From Ruminococcus sp. (GTDB taxonomy: Bacteria; Bacillota; Clostridia; Oscillospirales; Ruminococcaceae): a stretch of DNA of 64,000 nt. The translations under genes were made by a program, and so were the position numbers. How positions within the stretch are numbered: the stretch's first letter is position 1; each line of letters opens with the position of its first letter. Below the pieces are notes generated by a model. It was not told the DNA's origin. It saw nothing but the letters and a program-made list of their open reading frames with translations, and did not search any database. Where the stretch lies: assembly GCA_017558505.1 (NCBI GenBank), contig JAFYUM010000030.1:1-64000 (forward strand), given 5' to 3'. Below, one piece after another: positions 10,453 to 17,249 of the stretch.

Positions 10453-11040
10453 TTAAAGCGGGCTTATTGCCTTGAAGGGCCAAACCCTGAAAATCAATCT
10501 GCCGATGATGTACTCATCAGCGACACATCCAACCATATTTGTACGGCTGTCAACCGATGTTGAACGGTGGTCACCCATTACAAATATTCTGCTTTCGGGA
10601 ACCTGATACGGAAATTCTATATCACATTCACCGAGCGCCTTTTCGTCGATGTACGGTTCAATCAGTTCCTCACCGTTGACATAAACCGTACCGTCCTCTG
10701 TAATCTCAATCCAGTCGCCAGGAAGTCCGATTACTCTTTTAAGAAGAATCTTGTTATTGAAGTAGAATGCAATCATATCGCCTTGTTTATAATTACTTCT
10801 CTTGTTACAAATAACAAGTTCATCATTATATAATGTAGGAGTCATACTTGTTCCCGTTACTCTCAACACCGGGAGAAACAGGAGTGAAATCAAAACCGAC
10901 ACAGCAGCTACAACAATAAGTGAATTTACAGTAGCAATTATTGTCTTTCTGAAATTTTTCTTGTATCTGACTCTCTTCATTTCAGCATAGAATTGATTTG
11001 CTGTTGGAATATCAGGTTTTGTTATTTTTTCCTTTTCCAT
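10453..11040 (-). CDS. lepB: Signal peptidase I (S26 family)
   Basis: A 195-residue type I signal peptidase, a membrane serine protease that removes signal peptides from secreted proteins. One membrane segment lies at about residues 34-57. The catalytic Ser65 is in TGTSMTPTL and Lys101 in LLKRVIGLPGD; the conserved GDHRSTSVDSR box lies near 155-165. An upstream in-frame Met (11094) exists, but ATG 11040 has an AGAGGAAAAGGG site and gives a normal N-terminus. It overlaps the preceding small gene by 29 bp and its stop is 42 bp from the giant-protein start, so the three are probably co-transcribed. Extra signal peptidases beside Cna_B proteins are familiar from Gram-positive pilus loci; a role in maturing the giant protein is inference. 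Confidence 0.9.
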   Translation of the reverse strand: MEKEKITKPDIPTANQFYAEMKRVRYKKNFRKTIIATVNSLIVVAAVSVLISLLFLPVLRVTGTSMTPTLYNDELVICNKRSNYKQGDMIAFYFNNKILLKRVIGLPGDWIEITEDGTVYVNGEELIEPYIDEKALGECDIEFPYQVPESRIFVMGDHRSTSVDSRTNMVGCVADEYIIGRLIFRVWPFKAISPL

Positions 11041-11311
11041 TATGATGTCTGCCCTTTTCCTCTGAATTAACGTTTTCTTCGTCTGATTTGTCATCGTTGT
11101 GTGCCGCTTCTCTTATTGCATCCCTTGCAGCTGATTTAACAGCCTTGATAATTCTTTTCAGCTCGTTTTCAGAAATGCTTACCTTTGTATTCTCCAGCTG
11201 AATCCGAAGGGATTCGTTTTCCTTTGTGAGTTCCTCTATCTCTTTCTGTAAATAATAGAGAATTTCAAGAAGGTCGGCTCGTTTTAATTTTTTTAGTTCT
11301 TTATCTGTCAT
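11012..11311 (-). CDS. Small charged coiled-coil protein, first gene of the giant-adhesin operon
   Basis: A 99-residue protein with no signal peptide and no membrane segment. Residues about 5-50 have leucine-spaced heptads (LKKLKRADLLEILYYLQKEI) that predict a coiled coil. The tail is Lys/Asp/Glu/His-rich and likely disordered. A GGAG site lies 8 bases before ATG 11311. Its end overlaps the lepB start by 29 bp, and it is the first gene after the promoter at 11367-11395. I do not recognise a function. Cytoplasmic location and position suggest a regulator or scaffold for expression or export of the giant protein, which is inference. Confidence 0.7.
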   Translation of the reverse strand: MTDKELKKLKRADLLEILYYLQKEIEELTKENESLRIQLENTKVSISENELKRIIKAVKSAARDAIREAAHNDDKSDEENVNSEEKGRHHNGKGKNNKT

Positions 11312-11366
11312 TACGTTTACTCCATCTCATTTAACTAATAGCACAGTTATTTTCTCTGTTTTTCTA

Positions 11367-11395
11367 ATTATACTACAAGTATCGACGAAAGTCAA
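11367..11395 (-). promoter_or_regulatory. Sigma-A promoter for the giant-adhesin operon
   Basis: On the minus strand TTGACT (11395-11390) and TATAAT (11372-11367) are separated by exactly 17 bases, about 55 bases before the small coiled-coil gene. No other good promoter was seen before 10410, so this should drive all three genes. Confidence 0.75.
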
Positions 11396-11399
11396 TAAT

Positions 11400-11640
11400 T
11401 TGAGTCTATAATCTACATTTAATACAAAGTTTTGAAGCTTTTATATACAAGTTGCACAAGTTTGTATTTTACTATTTGTATTTTTTAACGCGATTATTAC
11501 CTCGAATTGTCGTTTATTTTCTGCGTGTTAATTTAATTTTAATATAGTGTTAATAAGTATTTTTTGTTAATCTACACAATTTTCACTTTATTCTTATTGT
11601 GTTTACGAAAAATTCATAATTATCACATTTCAAAAACCCT
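11400..11640. other. AT-rich divergent intergenic region
   Basis: About 240 bases of strongly AT-rich sequence between the divergent promoters at 11367-11395 and 11640-11668. I see no gene, RNA or clear repeat in it. Confidence 0.5.
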
Positions 11641-11668
11641 TGACTTCATATCAATAATATGGTAAAAT
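11640..11668 (+). promoter_or_regulatory. Sigma-A promoter for the zinc-ribbon membrane protein
   Basis: TTGACT (11640-11645) and TAAAAT (11663-11668) with a 17-base spacer, about 80 bases upstream of the ATG at 11751. It is divergent from the giant-adhesin promoter. Confidence 0.7.
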
Positions 11669-11750
11669 CAAATCAAGGGAGATGAAGGATATTTCCCTTA
11701 CCTTATTATATAGAAAAAAATATTGCATTCAAAAAGAGAGGTATTCAGAT

Positions 11751-12437
11751 ATGGCATTTTGTAAATTTTGCGGAAAAGAACTCGGCGAGGATAATAAATG
11801 CACCTGCGCCGAATTTCAGGACAACGAAAGAAACGCCGAAATGTTCATAAAGTCGACCGAAACAAGTGAAGATAAACCAATTAAAAGAGGCGGAACATTA
11901 AAATACATTGCAGCATTCTTATGCCTTGCACTTATTATCGTACTTGTCATTCTTATTGCCGCTGCTTCAGCTTCGTATAAAGCTCCAATACAAGACCTTA
12001 CAAAAGGCATACGCAAAGCAGATTCACAAATGATTATAGAATCAATGTACACAGAAATGACTATGGCTGAATTAAGCATTAAGGCAAAGGAAAATCAGCT
12101 CACATGGGACGAATACATAAGAACAAACAACAAAGCAATAGAATCCTCAATTGACGGCCTTGGAATCAAAAGACTCAAAGTCGAAATCCTTGCCAAGGAA
12201 AAATTAAGCGGAAGTAACTTTGATAAAATCGAGAGATATTACAAAAAAACATTCAATGCTGACGCAAAAAAGGCTTATCGTGTAGAAGTTGAATTCACTT
12301 ACAAGGAAAACGGAATAAAATCCACAGCAAAAGGCTGGCTCTGTGTAGTAAAACTCAAAGGCGAAGGCTGGAAATTCTGTCCGCAGTACAGTCAGGACAA
12401 CTTTAATTTCATTGACCAATCAATTAAATTTGAATAA
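11751..12437 (+). CDS. Zinc-ribbon single-pass membrane protein
   Basis: A 228-residue protein. It opens with a small zinc ribbon (CKFCG then CTC, residues 3-20), then a charged linker, one strong hydrophobic segment (about 50-73) and a roughly 150-residue outer domain rich in Lys and Glu. An upstream in-frame Met at 11682 is possible, but ATG 11751 has an AAGAGAGG site and starts right at the zinc ribbon. Zinc-ribbon plus membrane anchor plus unknown outer domain is a common Firmicutes layout, and two more examples occur at 57-60 kb. Function is unknown; a sensory or envelope role is a guess. Confidence 0.75.
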   Translation: MAFCKFCGKELGEDNKCTCAEFQDNERNAEMFIKSTETSEDKPIKRGGTLKYIAAFLCLALIIVLVILIAAASASYKAPIQDLTKGIRKADSQMIIESMYTEMTMAELSIKAKENQLTWDEYIRTNNKAIESSIDGLGIKRLKVEILAKEKLSGSNFDKIERYYKKTFNADAKKAYRVEVEFTYKENGIKSTAKGWLCVVKLKGEGWKFCPQYSQDNFNFIDQSIKFE

Positions 12438-12440
12438 ATA

Positions 12441-12470
12441 AAAGGCGTCGGTTAACCCCCGATGCCTTTT
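12441..12470 (+). terminator. Intrinsic terminator after the zinc-ribbon gene
   Basis: AAAGGCGTCGG and CCGATGCCTTTT form a stem with one G-U pair, followed by TTATT, just after the stop codon at 12437. Confidence 0.8.
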
Positions 12471-12900
12471 ATTATATCAGAATCAGCATTGTATACCGCC
12501 TGTGTTCTTCATTTTCGTTTTTACATTTGGTATATTTATTGTTTTTTATATTTTAATCAACTTTCTGGTTTTTTCGACGTTTAAATCCGTTTTTTACCTA
12601 TTTTCCAACCAATTACGTCATACAACCAATTCTGCTCATATCTCATATACAAAATATATAGTTCGCATATTTTTTACCGAGGGTACATTTTTTGCTTAAA
12701 AATCACCTTATTTATTCATAAATCACGGAAATTTTAACAAAAAAGGAATGCTTTATTTGTAAATAACGCTGATTTTCAGAGGAATTAATAAAAAAAGCTT
12801 TTAATTTTATTTCATTCGTGATATAATATATTTGTAAATAAATGAAGTGGGAATTCAAAATTAAAAAACTAAATATAGGTATTATATTTTTATAATTCAG
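12471..12900. other. AT-rich intergenic stretch with candidate promoters
   Basis: About 430 bases without a supported gene. TATAAT hexamers at 12822-12827 and 12891-12896 face right and could start transcription into the structured RNA and ROK gene. Their -35 boxes are poor, so neither is firm. Confidence 0.4.
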
Positions 12901-12929
12901 TAGTCGCAACAGATATAAAACCATATTAG

Positions 12930-13145
12930 TTTTTCCGAAGCATGTACAGCAGCTGCGTTGAAGTTGACGGTGAAATTCTCAAAAATTCAAGCACATATTT
13001 TTGAGAAACAAACGGATAGCTTCATACCAAAAAATAAAGAGCAGCCCTCATCCGATATCTTGTCACCCGTCAACGCATTTCGCTTGGTACAGATTCAGGC
13101 TGCTTCGGATAGTACGACAAACCGGAACTATCGCCCGTAGTCCGC
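12930..13145 (+). ncRNA. Probable structured RNA (possibly with a pseudoknot) upstream of the ROK gene
   Basis: Several complementary blocks lie in order. GTTGACGG (12963-12970) pairs perfectly with CCGTCAAC (13067-13074), and the helix extends through TGA/TCA past one bulged base. Inside it CTCAAAAA (12978-12985) pairs with TTTTTGAG (12998-13005). GCAGCC (13041-13046) pairs with GGCTGC (13098-13103), while ATCCGA (13050-13055) pairs with TCGGAT (13105-13110), a crossing arrangement. A closing hairpin pairs CGG-ACTA (13123-13130) with TAGT-CCG (13138-13144). This amount of pairing, in a stretch with higher GC than its surroundings and no reading frame that looks real, suggests a roughly 200-nt RNA. 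It could be an independent ncRNA (the size resembles the raiA-motif class) or a long leader of the ROK gene. I cannot assign a family. Confidence 0.6.
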
Positions 13146-13191
13146 GTTTAATTATTTTGGGTAATTACATAACAGAAACGGAGTTTTAAAA

Positions 13192-14412
13192 ATGGAAAAA
13201 AGAGGAATTAGTAAACTTGACCTGAAAAGAAGAAACAGAATGCAGATTCTCCGAATTATCAGAGAATACGGTCCTATTTCAAGAGTAGACGTTGCAAGCG
13301 TTCTTGAAATCACACGTGCAGCAGTTACAATCATTACAAACGAAATGATTGAAGAAGGTGTTCTCACAGAAATCGGTGAAGCTCCCGTAAATGCTGAAAA
13401 GCTCCAGAAGGGAAGAAGAAAAATTCTCATCGACATCAATGTAAACAGCCGCTTTGCTCTCGGTGCTACCGTTGACGAAAAGGAAGTTACTGTCGGTCTT
13501 ACAAACCTTAATTCAGAGGTTCTCGACAAGTCCAGCATGGTTATTGACGAAAGAACAACAAGCAAGGATATAATCAGCTATATTATCAAGGCATGCAACA
13601 CAATGATTGAAAATTCCGCCCTCACAAAGGACAAGATTCTCGGACTTGGCGTAGGCGTTGTTCCTTCAATGTGGGGCAAGCTGAAGATTTTCTACAAGGA
13701 CGGTGTTCTTGACTTCTCCAGCTTCATCGACAAACTTTCAAGCGGACTTGACGTTGATATCTGCTGCGGAAACGCTGTAGGACTTATGGCTCTTGCAAGC
13801 AACGATTTCAGAACAAACGGCGGCTATCAGACAAATACTGCATTCATCCACAACGGCAACCAGGTTAACCTTGCTATCGTTAACAAGAACGAGCTTTCAA
13901 GCGACTATATCTCATACACATCTATGATTGAGAGATTTATCGTATGCCCAAACGGCAGACCTTACGAGGGTTATCCTAACGGTTCTGTCAAGGGCGAACT
14001 TTCACGCAACGCTATGCTTTCAGCCATGTGGGAAGTGTACTCCAAGGACAATACTCCCGTTCTCTGGGATCTCACAGAAGGCGATAAGAACAAGATTAAT
14101 ATGGATAACGTATTTATGGCTCTTATGCGTGGCGAGGAGTCTGTAAAGAACGTGGTTGATGATATTATCGTTAAGTTTACAGTTCTCGTAAACAATATCG
14201 CTATCAGCCACTTTGCAAAGAAAATCGTTCTCCACAACTACAAGCTCAACGAGAAGCAGTTTGATTACATTAAGCGTGAGATGATTCACCTTGTAAGTGA
14301 AGAAATCGCTGACAGAGTAGTCCTCTCCAATCTTGACGGAAAGAACAACTTCCTTGGCGGATGTGCACTTATCATCCAGGAGAACTTCTACACCAAGGGC
14401 GGTATGAGATAA
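13192..14412 (+). CDS. ROK-family transcriptional regulator with degenerate sugar-kinase domain
   Basis: A 406-residue protein. Residues about 8-65 form a winged helix (NRMQILRIIREYGPISRVDV then ITRAAVTIITNEMIEEG) typical of NagC/XylR repressors. The remainder follows the ROK fold (LGVGVVPSMWG, NTAFIHNGNQVN). The usual C-x-C-G-x-x-G-C zinc motif and the GEIGH-type catalytic box of ROK kinases are not visible, so this copy probably binds a ligand or only DNA and does not phosphorylate. GGAG lies 9 bases before ATG 13192. It is monocistronic, bounded by the structured RNA and a terminator. The regulated sugar genes are not next to it; xylulokinase is 18 kb away. Confidence 0.8.
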   Translation: MEKRGISKLDLKRRNRMQILRIIREYGPISRVDVASVLEITRAAVTIITNEMIEEGVLTEIGEAPVNAEKLQKGRRKILIDINVNSRFALGATVDEKEVTVGLTNLNSEVLDKSSMVIDERTTSKDIISYIIKACNTMIENSALTKDKILGLGVGVVPSMWGKLKIFYKDGVLDFSSFIDKLSSGLDVDICCGNAVGLMALASNDFRTNGGYQTNTAFIHNGNQVNLAIVNKNELSSDYISYTSMIERFIVCPNGRPYEGYPNGSVKGELSRNAMLSAMWEVYSKDNTPVLWDLTEGDKNKINMDNVFMALMRGEESVKNVVDDIIVKFTVLVNNIAISHFAKKIVLHNYKLNEKQFDYIKREMIHLVSEEIADRVVLSNLDGKNNFLGGCALIIQENFYTKGGMR

Positions 14413-14436
14413 TTCAGAATTAAGAATTAAGAATTA

Positions 14437-14470
14437 TGGGCGGCAGATTAATTTCTGCTGCCCATTTTTT
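14437..14470 (+). terminator. Intrinsic terminator after the ROK gene
   Basis: TGGGCGGCAGA and TCTGCTGCCCA pair (one G-U) around TTAATT and are followed by six T residues. Confidence 0.85.
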
Positions 14471-14550
14471 GTATAAGAGCCTTTAGCTGTTAGCCTATAG
14501 CCTTTAGCTTTTTTAGAACGGTAAATTCCATTTCCGTCGTTTTTTCTTAT

Positions 14551-14708
14551 GGGCATCTCTAAAAAACCGTTTGATTAAAGAAAAAGCAGATAGGTATGAC
14601 AGATACAAGGAAACCTCCCGAAGGCGTGCTTTCGCACTCCGAGGGAGGTTGACGAAATAGATGTCGTGCATAGCTGTTTTTTCTCAAAAGGGGTTTTTAG
14701 AGATACCC
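14551..14708. mobile_element. 158-bp MITE-like element with terminal inverted repeats
   Basis: The left end GGGCATCTCTAAAAAACC and the inverted right end GGGTATCTCTAAAAACC match over about 17 bases, with weaker similarity continuing inward. TTAT flanks both ends (14547-14550 and 14709-14712) as a likely target duplication. The middle holds an AACCTCCC/GGGAGGTT hairpin (about 14611-14650). There is no coding capacity. It fits a non-autonomous element moved by a transposase encoded elsewhere. Confidence 0.7.
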
Positions 14709-14731
14709 TTATGTATGCTGATATTTAAAAA

Positions 14732-14750
14732 GGGCGGATAATATCCGCCC
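14732..14750. repeat. REP-like palindrome
   Basis: GGGCGGATA and TATCCGCCC form a near-perfect palindrome followed by CTACA. Related GC-rich palindromes occur at 22890-22911 and, damaged, at 34491-34510. Confidence 0.5.
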
Positions 14751-14837
14751 CTACACATAATTACGATATATAGAAAATTCGTAGGGATAGGTTGTGCCGT
14801 ATCAGTTATACAGAACACCTTTACCTACAAACTGAAT

Positions 14838-15095
14838 TTATTTGAACGCATTTCTGAATTCCGTTATATTCCGCCCTGCCGCCTGAAAGGAATCCTCATT
14901 TGTAACGGTAATCCGACACATTTCCCCGGAATTTCCCGATATATCTTCATCGAGAAGCTGTTTCCAGTTTTCGGGAGAAATTACCTCCACCGCTGAAAAA
15001 TCCACATGGGGCATAAGAATTTCCTCTCCATTTATCGTATATTTTCCGTCATTGATTATCTTAATCGTTTCCTTTGCAATTGCAATGTTATTCAT
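14838..15095 (-). pseudogene. Truncated TIGR02452-type PARG-like protein
   Basis: An 85-residue frame matching the N-terminus of microbial PARG-like (TIGR02452/DUF2263) proteins: the IAKETIKIINDGKYTINGEE start and the ITVTNEDSFQAA motif are characteristic. The family normally continues for some 200 further residues with the glycine-rich ADP-ribose-binding macrodomain. Here it stops after FRNAFK, just before that domain would begin. A good GGAGG site precedes ATG 15095, so the fragment may still be translated. The missing part lies toward the repeat-rich, MITE-bearing stretch, which suggests decay by rearrangement. Catalytic activity is not expected. Confidence 0.65.
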
Positions 15096-15103
15096 AATTC
15101 CTC

Positions 15104-15141
15104 CAAAAAAACGGCTCCCGACAAATGTCAGAAGCCGTTAT
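15104..15141 (-). terminator. Intrinsic terminator after the pspA unit
   Basis: On the minus strand AACGGCTTCTGACA pairs with TGTCGGGAGCCGTT and runs into a T tract (A tract at 15105-15111). It lies about 17 bases past the small membrane gene and just before the truncated PARG-like start. Confidence 0.8.
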
Positions 15142-15157
15142 ATTCATATTTTTCGGC

Positions 15158-15328
15158 TTAAACGCCGCAGTCCTCGTAATCCTTCCACTTCTCGAAGTAA
15201 ATCTTGTTGCTCCAGCTCTTGTACAAAATGTACAGTATAGAGATTATTGCAAGGAAAATTGCTCCGACAATTGGTAAAAACATATTGAGAACTCTGTTAG
15301 GACTCATGTCCTGCTTTTTATTAGCCAT
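15158..15328 (-). CDS. Small single-pass membrane protein paired with PspA
   Basis: A 56-residue frame from ATG 15328 to TAA 15158. The first 11 residues are polar and basic (MANKKQDMSPNR), then a hydrophobic helix (about residues 13-35, LPIVGAIFLAIISILYILY), then a charged, tryptophan-containing tail ending in DYEDCGV. It starts 3 bases after the pspA stop and is followed at once by a terminator, so it is the last gene of that unit. No family is recognised. By position it could be a membrane partner of PspA, as PspB, PspC or LiaI-type proteins are elsewhere; that is inference. Confidence 0.7.
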   Translation of the reverse strand: MANKKQDMSPNRVLNMFLPIVGAIFLAIISILYILYKSWSNKIYFEKWKDYEDCGV

Positions 15329-15331
15329 ATT

Positions 15332-16012
15332 TTACTCGGCTGTTCCGCCATTCATCTCAGCCATAAGTCTTGCAAGCTCTGCGTCAACCTTAGCATCCTT
15401 TTCGATCTGTTCGAAGGACTCTACAAGGTCAGCATCAGCGCCGCCGCCGATTTCTGCGAATGCGTCAGCCTCAGCCTCCTTACGCTGAATCTTTTCTTCC
15501 ATACGGTCAAACTTTTCAAGAGCAGATGCGCCATCGAAGCCGCCCTGTGACTTAGCAAGAGCCTTCTTTGTATCTGCCATCTGTGAACGAGCGATAAGCA
15601 TAGCCTGTCTGGACTTAGCCTCGTCAAGCTTAGCCTTGAGAACCTCAACCTGATCCTCGATAGCATCAGTCTGTGTTGAGATAGACTCATACATCTCTGT
15701 GTATGTAGCAACTTCCTCGTCAGCTCTTACCTTCTTAGCAAGTGCCTGCTTTGCAAGGTCCTGATTGCCCTGTGAAAGAGCAGCCTTAGCCTTAGCTTCC
15801 CAGCCTGCAGCAACCTTTACTGCGTCGTCCATCTTCTTCTGAGCAAGGCGTTCACTTGCCTTAGCCTTTCCGAGATTCTGAGTAGCTATTGTAAGCTCCT
15901 TCTGCATATCAATGATGATCTGCTTGACCATTTTCTCCGGATCTTCTGCCTTATCGAGAAGGTCGTTGATGTTTGACTTAAGAATATCACTTAATCTGCT
16001 GAATACTCCCAT
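15332..16012 (-). CDS. pspA: PspA/IM30 family membrane-stress protein
   Basis: A 226-residue protein that is almost wholly helical. It opens with the amphipathic MGVFSRLSDILKSNINDLLD helix that binds membranes, followed by the EDPEKMVKQIIIDM segment and long coiled coils typical of PspA/Vipp1/LiaH. These proteins assemble into rings or rods at the inner face of the membrane and protect it when it is damaged. GGAGG lies just upstream of ATG 16012. It is transcribed from a fully consensus promoter with the small membrane protein downstream. No PspF or LiaRS regulator gene is adjacent. Confidence 0.9.
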   Translation of the reverse strand: MGVFSRLSDILKSNINDLLDKAEDPEKMVKQIIIDMQKELTIATQNLGKAKASERLAQKKMDDAVKVAAGWEAKAKAALSQGNQDLAKQALAKKVRADEEVATYTEMYESISTQTDAIEDQVEVLKAKLDEAKSRQAMLIARSQMADTKKALAKSQGGFDGASALEKFDRMEEKIQRKEAEADAFAEIGGGADADLVESFEQIEKDAKVDAELARLMAEMNGGTAE

Positions 16013-16100
16013 TTTTTAATCCTCCTGTTTCATGTATAAAAATATTTTTTTGGACGGCTAACCCCATTTGAAATGTATATAACACTCCTGCCGTAAGTAT

Positions 16101-16129
16101 ATTATACTATATTTCCAACCGTTTGTCAA
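16101..16129 (-). promoter_or_regulatory. Fully consensus sigma-A promoter of pspA
   Basis: Minus strand TTGACA (16129-16124), 17 bases, TATAAT (16106-16101). Both boxes match consensus exactly, the strongest promoter in the window. It lies about 90 bases before the pspA start and close to the end of the upstream gene. Confidence 0.85.
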
Positions 16130-16145
16130 GTGAATTTTGTGTAAA

Positions 16146-17249
16146 TCAGGTGAAATCTTTTGACGAATTTGTAACAGAATAATCCGATGACTTTGCAGTG
16201 CCCTTACTGAAATAAGCACCCACAGCCTCTGAACCGGTCATCATAAAGAATGTCACAACAGTTGCTGCAAGAGAAACAACATAAAGTCCTATAATAAGGC
16301 CAAGGTTTCCGTTGTGCTGCGGTATCATAATTATACCCGGGAATATCTGCATAACACCCGAAAGAAGATATACAACTGACGCAAGGCTTTTAAGAAAGCC
16401 CACACCTGTCGGAAGAACAAGTCCTGAAACAATCATTGCAGCCGCAATATAGAGCGAACCGTCTTTCAGCTTTGCTGCAAATCCGTCAAGACCATCCTTA
16501 TATGTAAGTCCGAGAGAACCGCTGTAGAGCAAATAGAAAACAACACTTGCCACTATACCGATTGCAGCTATGAGGAAACACAGCTTGAAGCCCTTCGCAG
16601 CTGCCTCACGGCGTTGTTCCTCTTTAAGTTCAAGCATTCTTCTGAGACTTTCCTTAGGATCCTTCTGCTCTTTCACAAGCTGTCCGGCAACCGCCTTTGT
16701 TTTCGCTTCACGCTTTGCACGTTCAAGATCCTCGTCAACAAATTTCGGCTTATATGCGGGCGGCTCAGGAGCATCATCAAGAACGGGCGCCTTAATTTCC
16801 TCAGCCGGCTGTGCAGGCTGGCTGACAGTCTCCTTTACAGGCGGAGTATAGGTATCCTCATCAAGCACAGGAGCAGTCACCTCAACAGGAGGAGCTTCAA
16901 CTCCAAGCTGATTTCGAAGCTGTTCAAGAACTCTCGCACGGTTTGCCTCAGGAAATCTGTTATAAGTTTCAAGCTGTTCAGGCGTAAATGTGGCAATGAG
17001 CTCCTCATCAGTCATAATTCTGACTTCACGTTTTTCAGCAGTATACGGTGCTGTATTGTCATCAAGAACAGGTGCCGAAACGCCTGTAGGAGCACCTTTT
17101 TTATTTGCTGTCGGCGGAACATAAGCGTCCATGTCATCAAGAACAGGAGCAGATACACCTGTGGGACCGCCTTTTTTTGCCGTCGGCGCAGTGTACTCAA
17201 TATCATCGAGCACAGGGGTTGAGCCGCCGTAAATATTTTCCTCGTTCAT
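16146..17249 (-). CDS. Polytopic membrane protein with repeated PVLDD motifs
   Basis: A 367-residue protein. The first about 210 residues are Pro/Glu/Lys-rich and probably disordered, and carry five or more copies of a short motif of the form (A/T)PVLD(D/E), at about residues 12, 34, 60, 125 and 155. A charged helical stretch (about 175-220) leads to four or five hydrophobic segments (about 224-342) and a Ser/Thr tail. The conserved spaced motif looks like an array of binding sites for a cytoplasmic partner. The start ATG overlaps the stop of the dockerin transglutaminase by one base (TAATG), so translation is coupled. Function is unknown. Confidence 0.75.
   Translation of the reverse strand: MNEENIYGGSTPVLDDIEYTAPTAKKGGPTGVSAPVLDDMDAYVPPTANKKGAPTGVSAPVLDDNTAPYTAEKREVRIMTDEELIATFTPEQLETYNRFPEANRARVLEQLRNQLGVEAPPVEVTAPVLDEDTYTPPVKETVSQPAQPAEEIKAPVLDDAPEPPAYKPKFVDEDLERAKREAKTKAVAGQLVKEQKDPKESLRRMLELKEEQRREAAAKGFKLCFLIAAIGIVASVVFYLLYSGSLGLTYKDGLDGFAAKLKDGSLYIAAAMIVSGLVLPTGVGFLKSLASVVYLLSGVMQIFPGIIMIPQHNGNLGLIIGLYVVSLAATVVTFFMMTGSEAVGAYFSKGTAKSSDYSVTNSSKDFT

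Noticed and set aside
12502..13189. Several 60-70 codon open frames in the gap before the ROK gene
   Set aside because: AT-rich frames of Phe/Ile/Lys and frames running through the paired RNA blocks; no ribosome sites with sensible spacing.
16614..17222. 202-codon plus-strand open frame
   Set aside because: Antisense to the PVLDD membrane protein; its repeats simply mirror that gene's repeats.
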